Shown here: piece after piece, positions 33,305 to 40,941 of the stretch
Numbering within the stretch: the first letter of the stretch is position 1
Layout of the letters: each line of letters begins with the position of its first letter
NCBI GenBank assembly: GCA_963798655.1
Contig: CAWCUH010000004.1
Location: 496,001-560,000 of the forward strand
Direction: 5' to 3'
DNA from: CAVSMC01 sp963798655
GTDB taxonomy: Bacteria; Pseudomonadota; Gammaproteobacteria; Burkholderiales; Casimicrobiaceae
Length of the DNA: 64,000 nucleotides
Notes under the pieces: generated by a model
Seen by the model: only the letters and a program-made list of their open reading frames with translations
The model's database searches: none
Told to the model about the DNA's origin: nothing
Made by a program: the position numbers and the translations under genes

Positions 33305-34180
33305 TCATTGGTAATGAACGCGCCGCTCGAGGAAGCCGAACTGCAGCAACGCGGCGGCGGCGAGCACGCCGAGCAGCACGATCGTCAGCGTCGCCGCGTA
33401 CGCCGAATCGAGAAAGCGGAAGCCGATCTCGTAGATGTAGAACAGCAGCAGCTCGGTCGCGTTGTCCGGGCCACCGCGCGTCATCACCACGACGTGGTCG
33501 ACCACCCGAAACGCATTGATGACCGCATTCACCAGAACGAACAGTGTCGTCGGCATGAGCAGCGGAAACGTGACCCGGCGGAAGAAATACCAGCGAGAAG
33601 CGCCCTCGATCGCCGCCGCGTCGGCGAGATGCGGCGACATCGACTGCAGCGCGGCGAGATAGAAGATCATGAAAAAGCCGGCTTCCTTCCACACGGTCAC
33701 GACCATCAGGCATCCGAGGGCGGTGCCCTTGCTGCCGAGCCAGTTGTGGCTGCCGGCACCGAACGCGCCGAGCACCTGCTCGAGCAGACCGTATTCGGGC
33801 GTGAAGAAGAACAGCCAGATGTTCGCCACCGCGATCATCGGAAGCACCGTCGGCGTGAAGTACGCGAGCCGAAGGAAGCCGCGGCCGGCGAGGCGCCCGT
33901 TGACCCAGGCGGCCATCAGCAGCGCGAGCGCGATCGAAACGGGAATCGTGCCCGCCGCGTACCACAGGTTGTTCGACAGCGCTTTCCAGAAGATCGGATC
34001 GTCGACGAGCCCGCGGTAGTTGTCGGCGCCGACGAACGCCGGCGGACGGCTTCCGCGCGGCGTCGCGAAGAAGCTGTGCCATGCAGTCGCGATCGCCGGG
34101 TAGTGGGTGAACAGCGCGAGCAGCGCCATCGCCGGCAGCAGCATCAGCCAGCCGTAAACCCACTGCGCGGTGCGCGTCAT
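33305..34180 (-). CDS. ugpA: sn-glycerol-3-phosphate ABC transporter permease UgpA-like
   Basis: The 291-residue permease has six spans and the EAA loop HLADAAAIEGASRWYFFRRV. FVGADNYRGLVDDPIFWKAL and NAFRVVDHVVVMTRGGPDNAT are typical of the UgpA/MalF-short class. It pairs with UgpE in the membrane; the ATPase is UgpC and the ligand carrier is UgpB, all in this operon. Confidence 0.86.
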   Translation of the reverse strand: MTRTAQWVYGWLMLLPAMALLALFTHYPAIATAWHSFFATPRGSRPPAFVGADNYRGLVDDPIFWKALSNNLWYAAGTIPVSIALALLMAAWVNGRLAGRGFLRLAYFTPTVLPMIAVANIWLFFFTPEYGLLEQVLGAFGAGSHNWLGSKGTALGCLMVVTVWKEAGFFMIFYLAALQSMSPHLADAAAIEGASRWYFFRRVTFPLLMPTTLFVLVNAVINAFRVVDHVVVMTRGGPDNATELLLFYIYEIGFRFLDSAYAATLTIVLLGVLAAAALLQFGFLERRVHYQ

Positions 34181-34211
34181 CGGTTGCGCGCTGCGCTCGG
34201 GATGATCATCG

Positions 34212-35498
34212 CTACCGGAACGGCCGCAGCAACCGATCGGCTTCGCGCTGCGCGTCCTTCATCGCCTGCTCCGGCGATTTCGACCCGGTCAGCGCCGCCT
34301 GCAGGCCGTCGTTCAGCGCCTTCGTCACGCGCTGGTTGTCGTGCGTGGAGAGCTCCGCCTTGGCGTACGGCAGCTGATCGCGTGCGACGGCGGCCGCAGG
34401 AAAGCCGGCCACGTACTGCTTCATCGCCGGCGTGTCCCACGCGTCGGCGCGAACGGCGACGTAACCGGTGTCGATGCCCCATTGCGCCGCGCGCTGCGGC
34501 GTCGTCATCCACTTGATGAACCTGAGCGCCGCCTCGCGCTGCTGCGGCGTCGTCTTCTTGAACAGATAGAAGTTGCCGCCGCCGGTGGGGCTGCCGCGCT
34601 GCTTGCCCGCCGGCAGCATCGCGACGCCGAAATCGAACTTCGCGTTCGTCCTGACGTTGGTGAGATTGCCGGTCGTCGTCCACATCATCGCCATCTTGCG
34701 CTCGAAGAAATCCTTCGGCGTCGTGCCCCATTCGACGATGCCTTCCGGGTGCACCTTGTACTTGTTCGCGAGATCGACCCAGTACTGCAGCGCCTCGATC
34801 ACTTCCGGCTTGTCGTAATAGGTCTGCGTGCCGGCGTCGTTCATCAGCTGCACGCCGTTCTCGATCGCGAGCGCCTGGAACAGCCAGTACGGAAACCCGG
34901 ACGAAGGGATCTGGATGCCCCACTGCGTCACCTTGCCCGACGCGTCGCGCTTGGTGAGCTTCTGCGCGAACTCGACCTGCTCCTTCCAGGTCGCCGGCGC
35001 GCGATTCGGATCGAGCCCCGCTTCCTTGAACATCTCCTTGTTCCAGTACAGCACGATCGTCGAGCGCTGGAACGGAATGCCCCACGTCTTGCCGCCGGTG
35101 CGGCTGTTCTCCATGAACGCCGGATAGAAGCTCTTCGCCCAAGCCTGGTCGTCGGCCGTCTTGAACAGATCGTCGAAGGGCACGATCGCATCCTCGTCGA
35201 TCAGCGAGAACATGTCGGTGGACAGCAGGATCGACAGCACCGGCGGCTCGCCGCCCTTCACGGCAGTGAGCGCCTTCGTGATCGACTCCTGGTAGCTGCC
35301 CGAATAGATGGGCCTCACCTTGACGCCCGGATTCTCCTTCTCGAAATCGGCCGCGTAGCCGTCGATGATCTTCGTGATCGGTCCTCCGACCGCGACCGGG
35401 TAATAGAACGACAGTTCGACCGGCGCCTGCGCGAGCGCGAGCGTCGCGACGAATGCGGCGAACGCGCCCAGCATGCGCACGATTCGTTTGAGCAGCAT
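34212..35498 (-). CDS. ugpB: sn-glycerol-3-phosphate-binding protein UgpB-like
   Basis: The 428-residue precursor has a signal peptide (MLLKRIVRMLGAFAAFVATL to ALAQA) and a two-lobe solute-binding fold of family 1. Segments FYYPVAVGGPITKIIDGYAA, IYSGSYQESITKALTA and GIPFQRSTIVLYWNKEMF match UgpB proteins, which bind sn-glycerol-3-phosphate or glycerophosphocholine. A GAGGAGG-type ribosome site precedes ATG 35498. It is larger than sugar-binding family-1 proteins of the same fold, as UgpB usually is. Confidence 0.85.
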   Translation of the reverse strand: MLLKRIVRMLGAFAAFVATLALAQAPVELSFYYPVAVGGPITKIIDGYAADFEKENPGVKVRPIYSGSYQESITKALTAVKGGEPPVLSILLSTDMFSLIDEDAIVPFDDLFKTADDQAWAKSFYPAFMENSRTGGKTWGIPFQRSTIVLYWNKEMFKEAGLDPNRAPATWKEQVEFAQKLTKRDASGKVTQWGIQIPSSGFPYWLFQALAIENGVQLMNDAGTQTYYDKPEVIEALQYWVDLANKYKVHPEGIVEWGTTPKDFFERKMAMMWTTTGNLTNVRTNAKFDFGVAMLPAGKQRGSPTGGGNFYLFKKTTPQQREAALRFIKWMTTPQRAAQWGIDTGYVAVRADAWDTPAMKQYVAGFPAAAVARDQLPYAKAELSTHDNQRVTKALNDGLQAALTGSKSPEQAMKDAQREADRLLRPFR

Positions 35499-35530
35499 GG
35501 CTTCTCCTCCCTCGATGAAATCGGTGGGCG

Positions 35531-36628
35531 CTACGCGATCAGCGTTGCGCTCGGATGACGAACGGCATCGCCGCGACGTCGCCCGTCGCGATCGAACAAG
35601 TGTTGTGCGCCGGGCGCCCACACGAGCCAGGCGCTGTCGCCCGGCGCGAGAGCGACGGCGCCGGCGACACGGGCCGCGAGCGCGGCGCTGCCGACGCGGC
35701 AGGACACGAGCGAATCGCCGCCCAGGTACTCGATGCGCTCGACGCCGACCCGCAGACCGCGATCGATGGCAAGCGACAGGTGCTCGGGCCGCACGCCGAG
35801 CGTCATGCCGGCGCAGTCCGCGGGCGCGACGATCGGACCGGGCGTGCCGGCGACGACGGCGCCGTCACCGCGCGGCGCGTGCTCGAGCGGCAGCAGGTTC
35901 ATCGGCGGCGTGCCGATGAAGCGCGCGACGAACGTGTTCGCCGGCGCTTCGTAGAGCTCGACCGGCGCGCCGTTCTGCTCGATGCGGCCGCGATCGAGCA
36001 GCACGACGCGATCGGCCATCGACATCGCCTCGACCTGGTCGTGCGTCACGTACACCATCGTGATGCCGAGCTTCCTTTGCAGCGCGCGGATCTCGCTGCG
36101 CATCTCCTGGCGAAGCTGCGCGTCGAGGTTCGACAGCGGCTCGTCCATCAGGCACACCGGCGCCTGCGAGATGATCGCCCGGCCGAGCGCGACGCGCTGC
36201 TGCTGGCCGCCGGAGAGCTGCGCCGGCTTTCGCTCGAGCAGCGCGGCGAGCCCGAGCAGATCGGCGACGCGCTGCAATCGCGCGCGGACGTCGCCGCCGG
36301 GCACGCCGCGCACCCTGAGGCCGAACACGATGTTCTCGCCGACCGACAGATGCGGAAACAGCGCGTACGACTGGAACACCATCGAGATGTTGCGCTGGGC
36401 GGGCGGGCGCCTCGTGACATCACGACCGCCGATCAGGATGCGCCCGCCGTCGCTCTGCTCGAGGCCGGCGATCAGGCGCAGCGTCGTCGACTTGCCGCAG
36501 CCCGACGGGCCGAGCAGCACGTTCAGCGTTCCCTCGTCGAAAGCGAACGAAACGCCGTCGACCGCGCTCACGCGGCCTTGTGCGGTCGTCCAGAACTTGC
36601 TGACGTTCTCGGCAGCGATGGCCGACAC
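35531..36628 (-). CDS. ugpC: ABC transporter ATP-binding protein UgpC-like
   Basis: The 365-residue protein (GTG start 36628) has Walker A GPSGCGKST, Q-loop, signature LSGGQQQRVALGRA, Walker B VCLMDEPLSNLDA and switch VTHDQVEAM. A C-terminal TOBE/OB domain of about 120 residues identifies the MalK/UgpC class. It is the first gene of the operon; the candidate -10 TAGAAT (36659-36664, minus strand) overlaps the trpC stop, so the operon may start its own transcript there. Confidence 0.87.
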   Translation of the reverse strand: MSAIAAENVSKFWTTAQGRVSAVDGVSFAFDEGTLNVLLGPSGCGKSTTLRLIAGLEQSDGGRILIGGRDVTRRPPAQRNISMVFQSYALFPHLSVGENIVFGLRVRGVPGGDVRARLQRVADLLGLAALLERKPAQLSGGQQQRVALGRAIISQAPVCLMDEPLSNLDAQLRQEMRSEIRALQRKLGITMVYVTHDQVEAMSMADRVVLLDRGRIEQNGAPVELYEAPANTFVARFIGTPPMNLLPLEHAPRGDGAVVAGTPGPIVAPADCAGMTLGVRPEHLSLAIDRGLRVGVERIEYLGGDSLVSCRVGSAALAARVAGAVALAPGDSAWLVWAPGAQHLFDRDGRRRGDAVRHPSATLIA

Positions 36629-36658
36629 GGCCGGATCCTGCGAAAGGCAAACGCGCCG

Positions 36659-36664
36659 ATTCTA
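36659..36664 (-). promoter_or_regulatory. Candidate -10 element of the ugp operon inside the trpC stop
   Basis: On the minus strand TAGAAT (5 of 6 to TATAAT) is formed from the trpC TAG stop and the next bases, 31 bp before the ugpC GTG. No convincing -35 box is present. Confidence 0.3.
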
Positions 36665-37450
36665 GCCGAAGAGCGCGCGCAACGCGGCGCCGGGATCGAT
36701 GGCGCGCATGAAGGCCTCGCCGACGAGGAACGCGTTGACGCCGCGCTCGCGCATCGCCGCGACGTTGCGCCGCTCGAGAATGCCGCTCTCGGTGACGACG
36801 ACGCGCTCGGGTGGAATGCGCGGCAGCAGGTCGAGCGTGGTCGTAAGCGACACGTCGAACGTGCGCAGGTCGCGGTTGTTGATGCCGATCAGACGCGCGT
36901 CGAGCTCGAGTGCGCGCTCGAGCTCGGCTGCGTTGTGCACCTCGGCGAGCACGGCGACGCCGAATTCGCGCGCGGCGTCGGCGAGCTCGTGGAGCCGCGC
37001 GTCGTCGAGCGCAGCGACGATCAGCAGCACGGCGTCGGCGCCGAGCGCGCGCGCTTCCGCGATCTGGTAATCGTCGACGATGAAGTCCTTGCGCAGCACC
37101 GGCAGCGCGCACGCGGCGCGCGCCGCGCAGAGATAGTCGGGCGCGCCCTGGAAATAGTCGCGATCGGTCAGCACCGACAGGCACGTCGCGCCGCCGGCTT
37201 CGTACGAGCGCGCGATTGCCGGCGGGTCGAAGTCGGCGCGAAGCACGCCACGGCTCGGGCTCGCTTTCTTGATCTCGGCGATCACCGCCGCGTCGCCGGC
37301 GCCGATGCGCTCGCGCAGCGCGCGCTCGAAGTCGCGCACCGGACCGGCGGCGCACGCGGCCGCGTCGATCTCGGAACGCGAGCGCAGCCGCTTCGCGTCG
37401 GCGACCTCGATCGCCTTCGTCGCGACAATGCGGTTGAGGATGTCGCTCAT
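36662..37450 (-). CDS. trpC: Indole-3-glycerol-phosphate synthase TrpC
   Basis: The 262-residue TIM barrel has the usual series: IAEIKKASPSRGVLRADFDP, LSVLTDRDYFQGAPDYLCAA, LRKDFIVDDYQI, LIGINNRDLRTFDVSL and VVTESGI. It converts CdRP to indole-3-glycerol phosphate in tryptophan synthesis. Mono-functional, as usual in Burkholderiales. It follows trpD after a 92-bp gap holding a repeat element. Confidence 0.95.
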   Translation of the reverse strand: MSDILNRIVATKAIEVADAKRLRSRSEIDAAACAAGPVRDFERALRERIGAGDAAVIAEIKKASPSRGVLRADFDPPAIARSYEAGGATCLSVLTDRDYFQGAPDYLCAARAACALPVLRKDFIVDDYQIAEARALGADAVLLIVAALDDARLHELADAAREFGVAVLAEVHNAAELERALELDARLIGINNRDLRTFDVSLTTTLDLLPRIPPERVVVTESGILERRNVAAMRERGVNAFLVGEAFMRAIDPGAALRALFG

Positions 37451-37458
37451 CTAATGCT

Positions 37459-37536
37459 TGTCGTCCCCGCGAACCGGGGGGACCCAGCGTCGTTCGTCGA
37501 AAGTCGCTGGATTCACGCGTCCGCGGGAATGACGAC
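37459..37536. repeat. Intergenic REP-like imperfect palindrome between trpD and trpC
   Basis: The arms at 37459-37489 (TCGTCCCCGCGAACCGGGGG then GACCCAGCG) and 37505-37536 (CGCTGGATTCACGCGTCCGC then GGGAATGACGAC) are imperfectly complementary around a 15-base centre. The element closely follows a dispersed repeat commonly seen between genes in beta- and gammaproteobacteria (outer CGTCATTCCCGCG ends, CCAGCG inner ends). It would form a hairpin in the trp transcript. Confidence 0.6.
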
Positions 37537-37542
37537 CGGGTT

Positions 37543-38580
37543 TCATGCCGGCGTCGCGAGCTTCTGCGTCGCGCTGACGAACTGGGCGAGCTTGCGCTTC
37601 GCCGCGCCGCTCGCGACCGCCTCGCGCGCGCGGTCGATGCCTTCCTTGATCGATTGCGCGACGTTCGCCGCGTACAGCGCCGCGCCGGCGTTGAGCAGCA
37701 CGATCTCGCGCGGCGTGCCTTCGACGTTGTCGAGCGCCTCGATCACCATCGTCTTCGACTCGATCGCGTCGGACACCTTCAGGCCGCGATTGGACTTCAT
37801 CGACAAGCCGAAGTCCTCGGGATGGATCTCGTACTCGCGCACTTCGCCGTCCTTCAGCTCGCCGACCATCGTCGCCGCGCCGAGCGACACCTCGTCCATG
37901 CCGTCCTTGCCGTACACGACGAGCACGTGCTCGCTGCCGAGCCGCTGCAGCACGCGCACCTGGATGCCGACGAGGTCCGGGTGGAACACGCCCAGAAGCT
38001 GGTTCGGCGCGCTCGCCGGATTCGTGAGCGGACCGAGGATGTTGAAGATCGTGCGCACGCCGAGCTCCTTTCGCACCGGCGCCGCGTGCTTCATCGCCGA
38101 GTGGTGGCTCGGCGCGAACATGAAGCCGAGGCCGGTCTCGGCGATGCAGGTCGCCACCTGCGCCGGCGCAAGCATGATGTTCGCGCCGAGCGCCTCCAGC
38201 ACGTCGGCGCTGCCCGACTTCGACGACACCGAACGCCCGCCGTGCTTCGCGACGCGCGCGCCGGCAGCGGCGGCGACGAACATCGACGCCGTCGAGATGT
38301 TGAACGTGTGCGACGAATCGCCGCCGGTGCCGACGATGTCGACCAGGTGCTCGCGGTTCGGCACGTCGACCTTCGTCGCGAACTCGCGCATCACCTGCGC
38401 GGCGGCGGCGATCTCGCCGACCGTTTCCTTCTTCACGCGCAGGCCGATCGTCAGCGCGGCGATCATCACCGGCGTCGCTTCGCCGCTCATGATCTTGCGC
38501 ATCAGCGAGAGCATCTCGTCGTGGAAGATCTCACGGTGCTCGACGGTGCGCTGGACCCCTTCCTGCAGTGTGATTGGCAT
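37543..38580 (-). CDS. trpD: Anthranilate phosphoribosyltransferase TrpD
   Basis: The 345-residue protein has DIVGTGGDSSHTFNISTASM, AKHGGRSVSSKSGSADVLEA and the Mg/PRPP motifs VYGKDGMDEVSLG. It transfers the phosphoribosyl group to anthranilate. The start at ATG 38580 gives MPITLQEGVQRT, normal for betaproteobacteria. It follows trpG by 25 bp. Confidence 0.96.
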   Translation of the reverse strand: MPITLQEGVQRTVEHREIFHDEMLSLMRKIMSGEATPVMIAALTIGLRVKKETVGEIAAAAQVMREFATKVDVPNREHLVDIVGTGGDSSHTFNISTASMFVAAAAGARVAKHGGRSVSSKSGSADVLEALGANIMLAPAQVATCIAETGLGFMFAPSHHSAMKHAAPVRKELGVRTIFNILGPLTNPASAPNQLLGVFHPDLVGIQVRVLQRLGSEHVLVVYGKDGMDEVSLGAATMVGELKDGEVREYEIHPEDFGLSMKSNRGLKVSDAIESKTMVIEALDNVEGTPREIVLLNAGAALYAANVAQSIKEGIDRAREAVASGAAKRKLAQFVSATQKLATPA

Positions 38581-38605
38581 CGCGGTTCCCTGTTCGTTGC
38601 GTGAT

Positions 38606-39199
38606 TCAGTGAGCGCGCTCGGCCTCGCGCGCGCTCGCCGCGAGGAAGTTGCGCAGCAGCTCGTGGCCGTGCTCGGTGAGGATCGCCTCGGGATGGAACT
38701 GCACGCCCTCGACGGCCAGGTTCCGGTGGCGCACGCCCATGATCTCGCCGTCACCGTCACTGCTGGCGGTCACTTCGAGGCAAGACGGCAGCGATGCGCG
38801 CTCGATCGCGAGCGAGTGATAGCGCGTCACCGTCAGCGGACTCGGCACGCCGGCGAAGACGCCGCGGCCGTCGTGCGTGACCGCCGACAGCTTGCCATGC
38901 ATCACGGCTCGCGCGCGCACGATGCGCCCGCCGAACGCCTGTCCGATCGCCTGATGGCCGAGGCAGACGCCGAGGATCGGAATCCTGCCGGCAAAGCGGC
39001 GGACCGTCTCGATCGAGATGCCGGCCTCGCTCGGCGTGCACGGGCCTGGCGAGATGACGATCTGCTCGGGCTGCCACGCGTCGATCTCGCTCACGGTGAT
39101 CGCGTCGTTGCGATAGACGGCGACGTCGGCGCCAAGCTCGCCCAGGTATTGCGCGAGGTTGTAGGTGAAGCTGTCGTAGTTGTCGATCAGCAGCAGCAT
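38606..39199 (-). CDS. trpG: Anthranilate synthase glutamine amidotransferase TrpG
   Basis: The 197-residue class-I amidotransferase has LIDNYDSFTYNLAQYLGELG, the SPGPCTPSEAGIS loop, the nucleophile in LGVCLGHQAIGQAFGG and the His-Glu of VEGVQFHPEAILTEHGH. It provides ammonia to TrpE, which is encoded 1.7 kb away with two unrelated genes in between. Confidence 0.95.
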   Translation of the reverse strand: MLLLIDNYDSFTYNLAQYLGELGADVAVYRNDAITVSEIDAWQPEQIVISPGPCTPSEAGISIETVRRFAGRIPILGVCLGHQAIGQAFGGRIVRARAVMHGKLSAVTHDGRGVFAGVPSPLTVTRYHSLAIERASLPSCLEVTASSDGDGEIMGVRHRNLAVEGVQFHPEAILTEHGHELLRNFLAASAREAERAH

Positions 39200-39307
39200 C
39201 GAAGCATCCGGTAGCGCGCTTTTGCGCTGGGATCCGTCGCGCGCGGCGCTCGGGCGAGCGTCCGCCGGCGGCGAGCGGAATCAGCGAAGGGAGACGGCGA
39301 GGCGGGC

Positions 39308-39330
39308 TACCGCCATCGAGCGACGGTAGA
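39308..39330. promoter_or_regulatory. Inverted repeat upstream of trpG
   Basis: CTACCG (39308-39313) and CGGTAG (39325-39330) form a perfect 6-bp pair around 11 bases, about 110 bp upstream of trpG in a 286-bp gap with no other gene. It may be an operator; nothing supports a tryptophan attenuator here. Confidence 0.25.
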
Positions 39331-39416
39331 TGGAACGCGCGGGCGGTGGCGGGTTATCGCGGCCATGCCGCGAGTTTCCTAGAGATCGGCGCGCCGCGCA
39401 AGCCGCGACGCCCGCC

Positions 39417-39443
39417 AAGAAAACGCCCCGCTCGAGGCGGGGC
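39417..39443 (-). terminator. Terminator of the second DUF1328 gene
   Basis: CGCCCCGC (39423-39430) pairs with GCGGGGCG (39436-39443). On the minus strand TTTTC follows the stem. Confidence 0.7.
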
Positions 39444-39485
39444 GCGAACCGGCCTTTGGAGAGCCGGCGTCATGCGAGGCGCGCG

Positions 39486-39653
39486 CTACGGCGTACGCCG
39501 CATGAGTCCTGCGATCAGCGACACAACGAACAAGACCAGGAACACCATGAACAGAATCTTCGCGATCGCCGCGAACCCAACGGCAACGCCGGTGAATCCC
39601 AGCAACGCGGCGACCAGCGCAATGACGAAGAACACTGCGGCCCAATAGAGCAT
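39486..39653 (-). CDS. DUF1328 small membrane protein, copy 2
   Basis: ATG 39653 with an AGGAGG ribosome site gives 55 residues: MLYWAAVFFVIALVAALLGF, a glycine-rich turn and a second span (AKILFMVFLVLFVVSLIAGL), ending RRTP. It is about 70% identical to copy 1 at 18840-19013. It lies between the MbfA-type gene and trpG and has its own terminator. GTAGG half-sites lie at 39717-39722 and 39740-39745, upstream of it. Confidence 0.87.
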   Translation of the reverse strand: MLYWAAVFFVIALVAALLGFTGVAVGFAAIAKILFMVFLVLFVVSLIAGLMRRTP

Positions 39654-39716
39654 CACGATCCTCCTGACTGTTTCCCTGAAGTGGCTCCACTATGCAATGA
39701 CCGGCAAGCCAGCGCC

Positions 39717-39745
39717 TGTAGGACGAGCGCCGTTCGCATCGTAGG
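39717..39745. promoter_or_regulatory. Two GTAGG half-sites upstream of the second DUF1328 gene
   Basis: TGTAGGA (39717-39723) and CGTAGGA (39740-39746) are direct repeats 23 bp apart. They match the left half of the palindromes seen at 14738, 21695, 23246 and 25041 but lack the right half. A weak regulator-binding region is possible. Confidence 0.25.
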
Positions 39746-39791
39746 ATCGGACTGCGATCCGGCGACCGCTCGCTGCTTACACGCCGCGCAC

Positions 39792-40919
39792 TTACGACAG
39801 CGACACGCCGAGCAGCGTACCGGCGCCGTACGTGAGCGCTGCGGCGACGCAGCCGAAGACAACCTGGCGTGCGGCGGAGAACCATGCGCCGCGGCCGTTG
39901 AAAAGCGACGTCAGCGTGCCGATCGCGGCGAGAGCCGCGGCGCTCGCGACGACGCTCGCGATGACCGCCGTGGCGCCGCTCGCCCAGATGAACGGCAGGA
40001 TCGGAAAGACCGCGCCAAACGCGAACAACGCGAACGACGTGCCGGCCGCGCTCCAGGGGTTGCCGCCGAGCTCGGCGGGATCGATCCCGAGCTCTTCGCG
40101 CGCGAGCGTGTCGAGCGCGCTTTTCTTGTCGCTCATCACGTGCGCGGCGATGTGCCGCGCCTCGTCCTTCGGAATGCCTTTCGCCTGGAAGATCAGCGCG
40201 AGCTCGTGCTGCTCGGCCTGCGGCGTCTGCTCGATCTCCTCCGCCTCGCGCGCGAGCTGCGTTGCGGCGAGCTCGCGTGCGTTGGTGACCGAGAGCCACT
40301 CGCCGAGCGCCATCGAGCACGCACCCGCGATCAGGCCCGCGAGCCCGGTGAGCAGGATGACGTTGTTCGCCGTGCCCGCGCCGGCGACACCCATCAGCAG
40401 GCAGAAATTGGACACGAGGCCGTCGTTCGCGCCGAGCACGGCCGCACGCAGGTTGTTGCCCGAAGCGCCGCGATGCCACGGCTCGGCGCGCGCGATGTCG
40501 GCACCGGTCGCCACACCCGGCACGCCCCCGGCGCGCTCGGCGATTGTCTGCACGACCGCCGCATGCCCGCGCTCCTCGGCGGAGATCGCCTGCGCATCGG
40601 TTTGACCGGCGTACTTGTTGCGGTCGGCGAACTCGGCGGCCGCGACCGTCGGCAGCACGAAATGCACGCCGAAGCGCTTCGCGATCCTGCCGAGCAGGCG
40701 CGTGCGAAAGTCCGGTGCGAACGCCGGTGGGTCGACGCCCGCGGCGACGAGCTTTTCGCGCCACAGATTGGCATGTTTCGATTCCGCGTCGGCGAGCTGC
40801 AGGAACAGATCCTTGCGCGACGGGTCGGGCTCGGCGCCGGCAAGCGCCCGATACAGCGCCGCGCCGTTCAGCTCGTCGCGCAGGTTGTCGGCGTAGCGCT
40901 TGATGTCGTCGTTCGGCAT
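39792..40919 (-). CDS. mbfA: Ferritin-like/VIT1 fusion, MbfA-type iron-manganese exporter
   Basis: The 375-residue protein has an N-terminal ferritin-like domain of about 140 residues (YADNLRDELNGAALYRALAG, LADAESKHANLWREKL, SAEERGHAAVVQTI) with the glutamate/histidine ligands of a diiron site. A VIT1/CCC1 membrane domain follows, with NLRAAVLGANDGLVSNFCLL, CSMALGEWLSVTNARELAAT and four to five C-terminal spans. This is the architecture of MbfA, an inner-membrane exporter of iron (and manganese) protecting against oxidative stress. No Irr- or Fur-type site was recognised. It is placed between trpE and trpG. Confidence 0.9.
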   Translation of the reverse strand: MPNDDIKRYADNLRDELNGAALYRALAGAEPDPSRKDLFLQLADAESKHANLWREKLVAAGVDPPAFAPDFRTRLLGRIAKRFGVHFVLPTVAAAEFADRNKYAGQTDAQAISAEERGHAAVVQTIAERAGGVPGVATGADIARAEPWHRGASGNNLRAAVLGANDGLVSNFCLLMGVAGAGTANNVILLTGLAGLIAGACSMALGEWLSVTNARELAATQLAREAEEIEQTPQAEQHELALIFQAKGIPKDEARHIAAHVMSDKKSALDTLAREELGIDPAELGGNPWSAAGTSFALFAFGAVFPILPFIWASGATAVIASVVASAAALAAIGTLTSLFNGRGAWFSAARQVVFGCVAAALTYGAGTLLGVSLS

Positions 40920-40941
40920 GGCGCGTTCAATGGTTTGTCGC

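Noticed and set aside
35555..39214. A 1219-codon plus-strand open frame
   Set aside because: It is antisense to ugpC, trpC, trpD and trpG, is Arg/Ala-rich without any domain, and reflects the high GC content.
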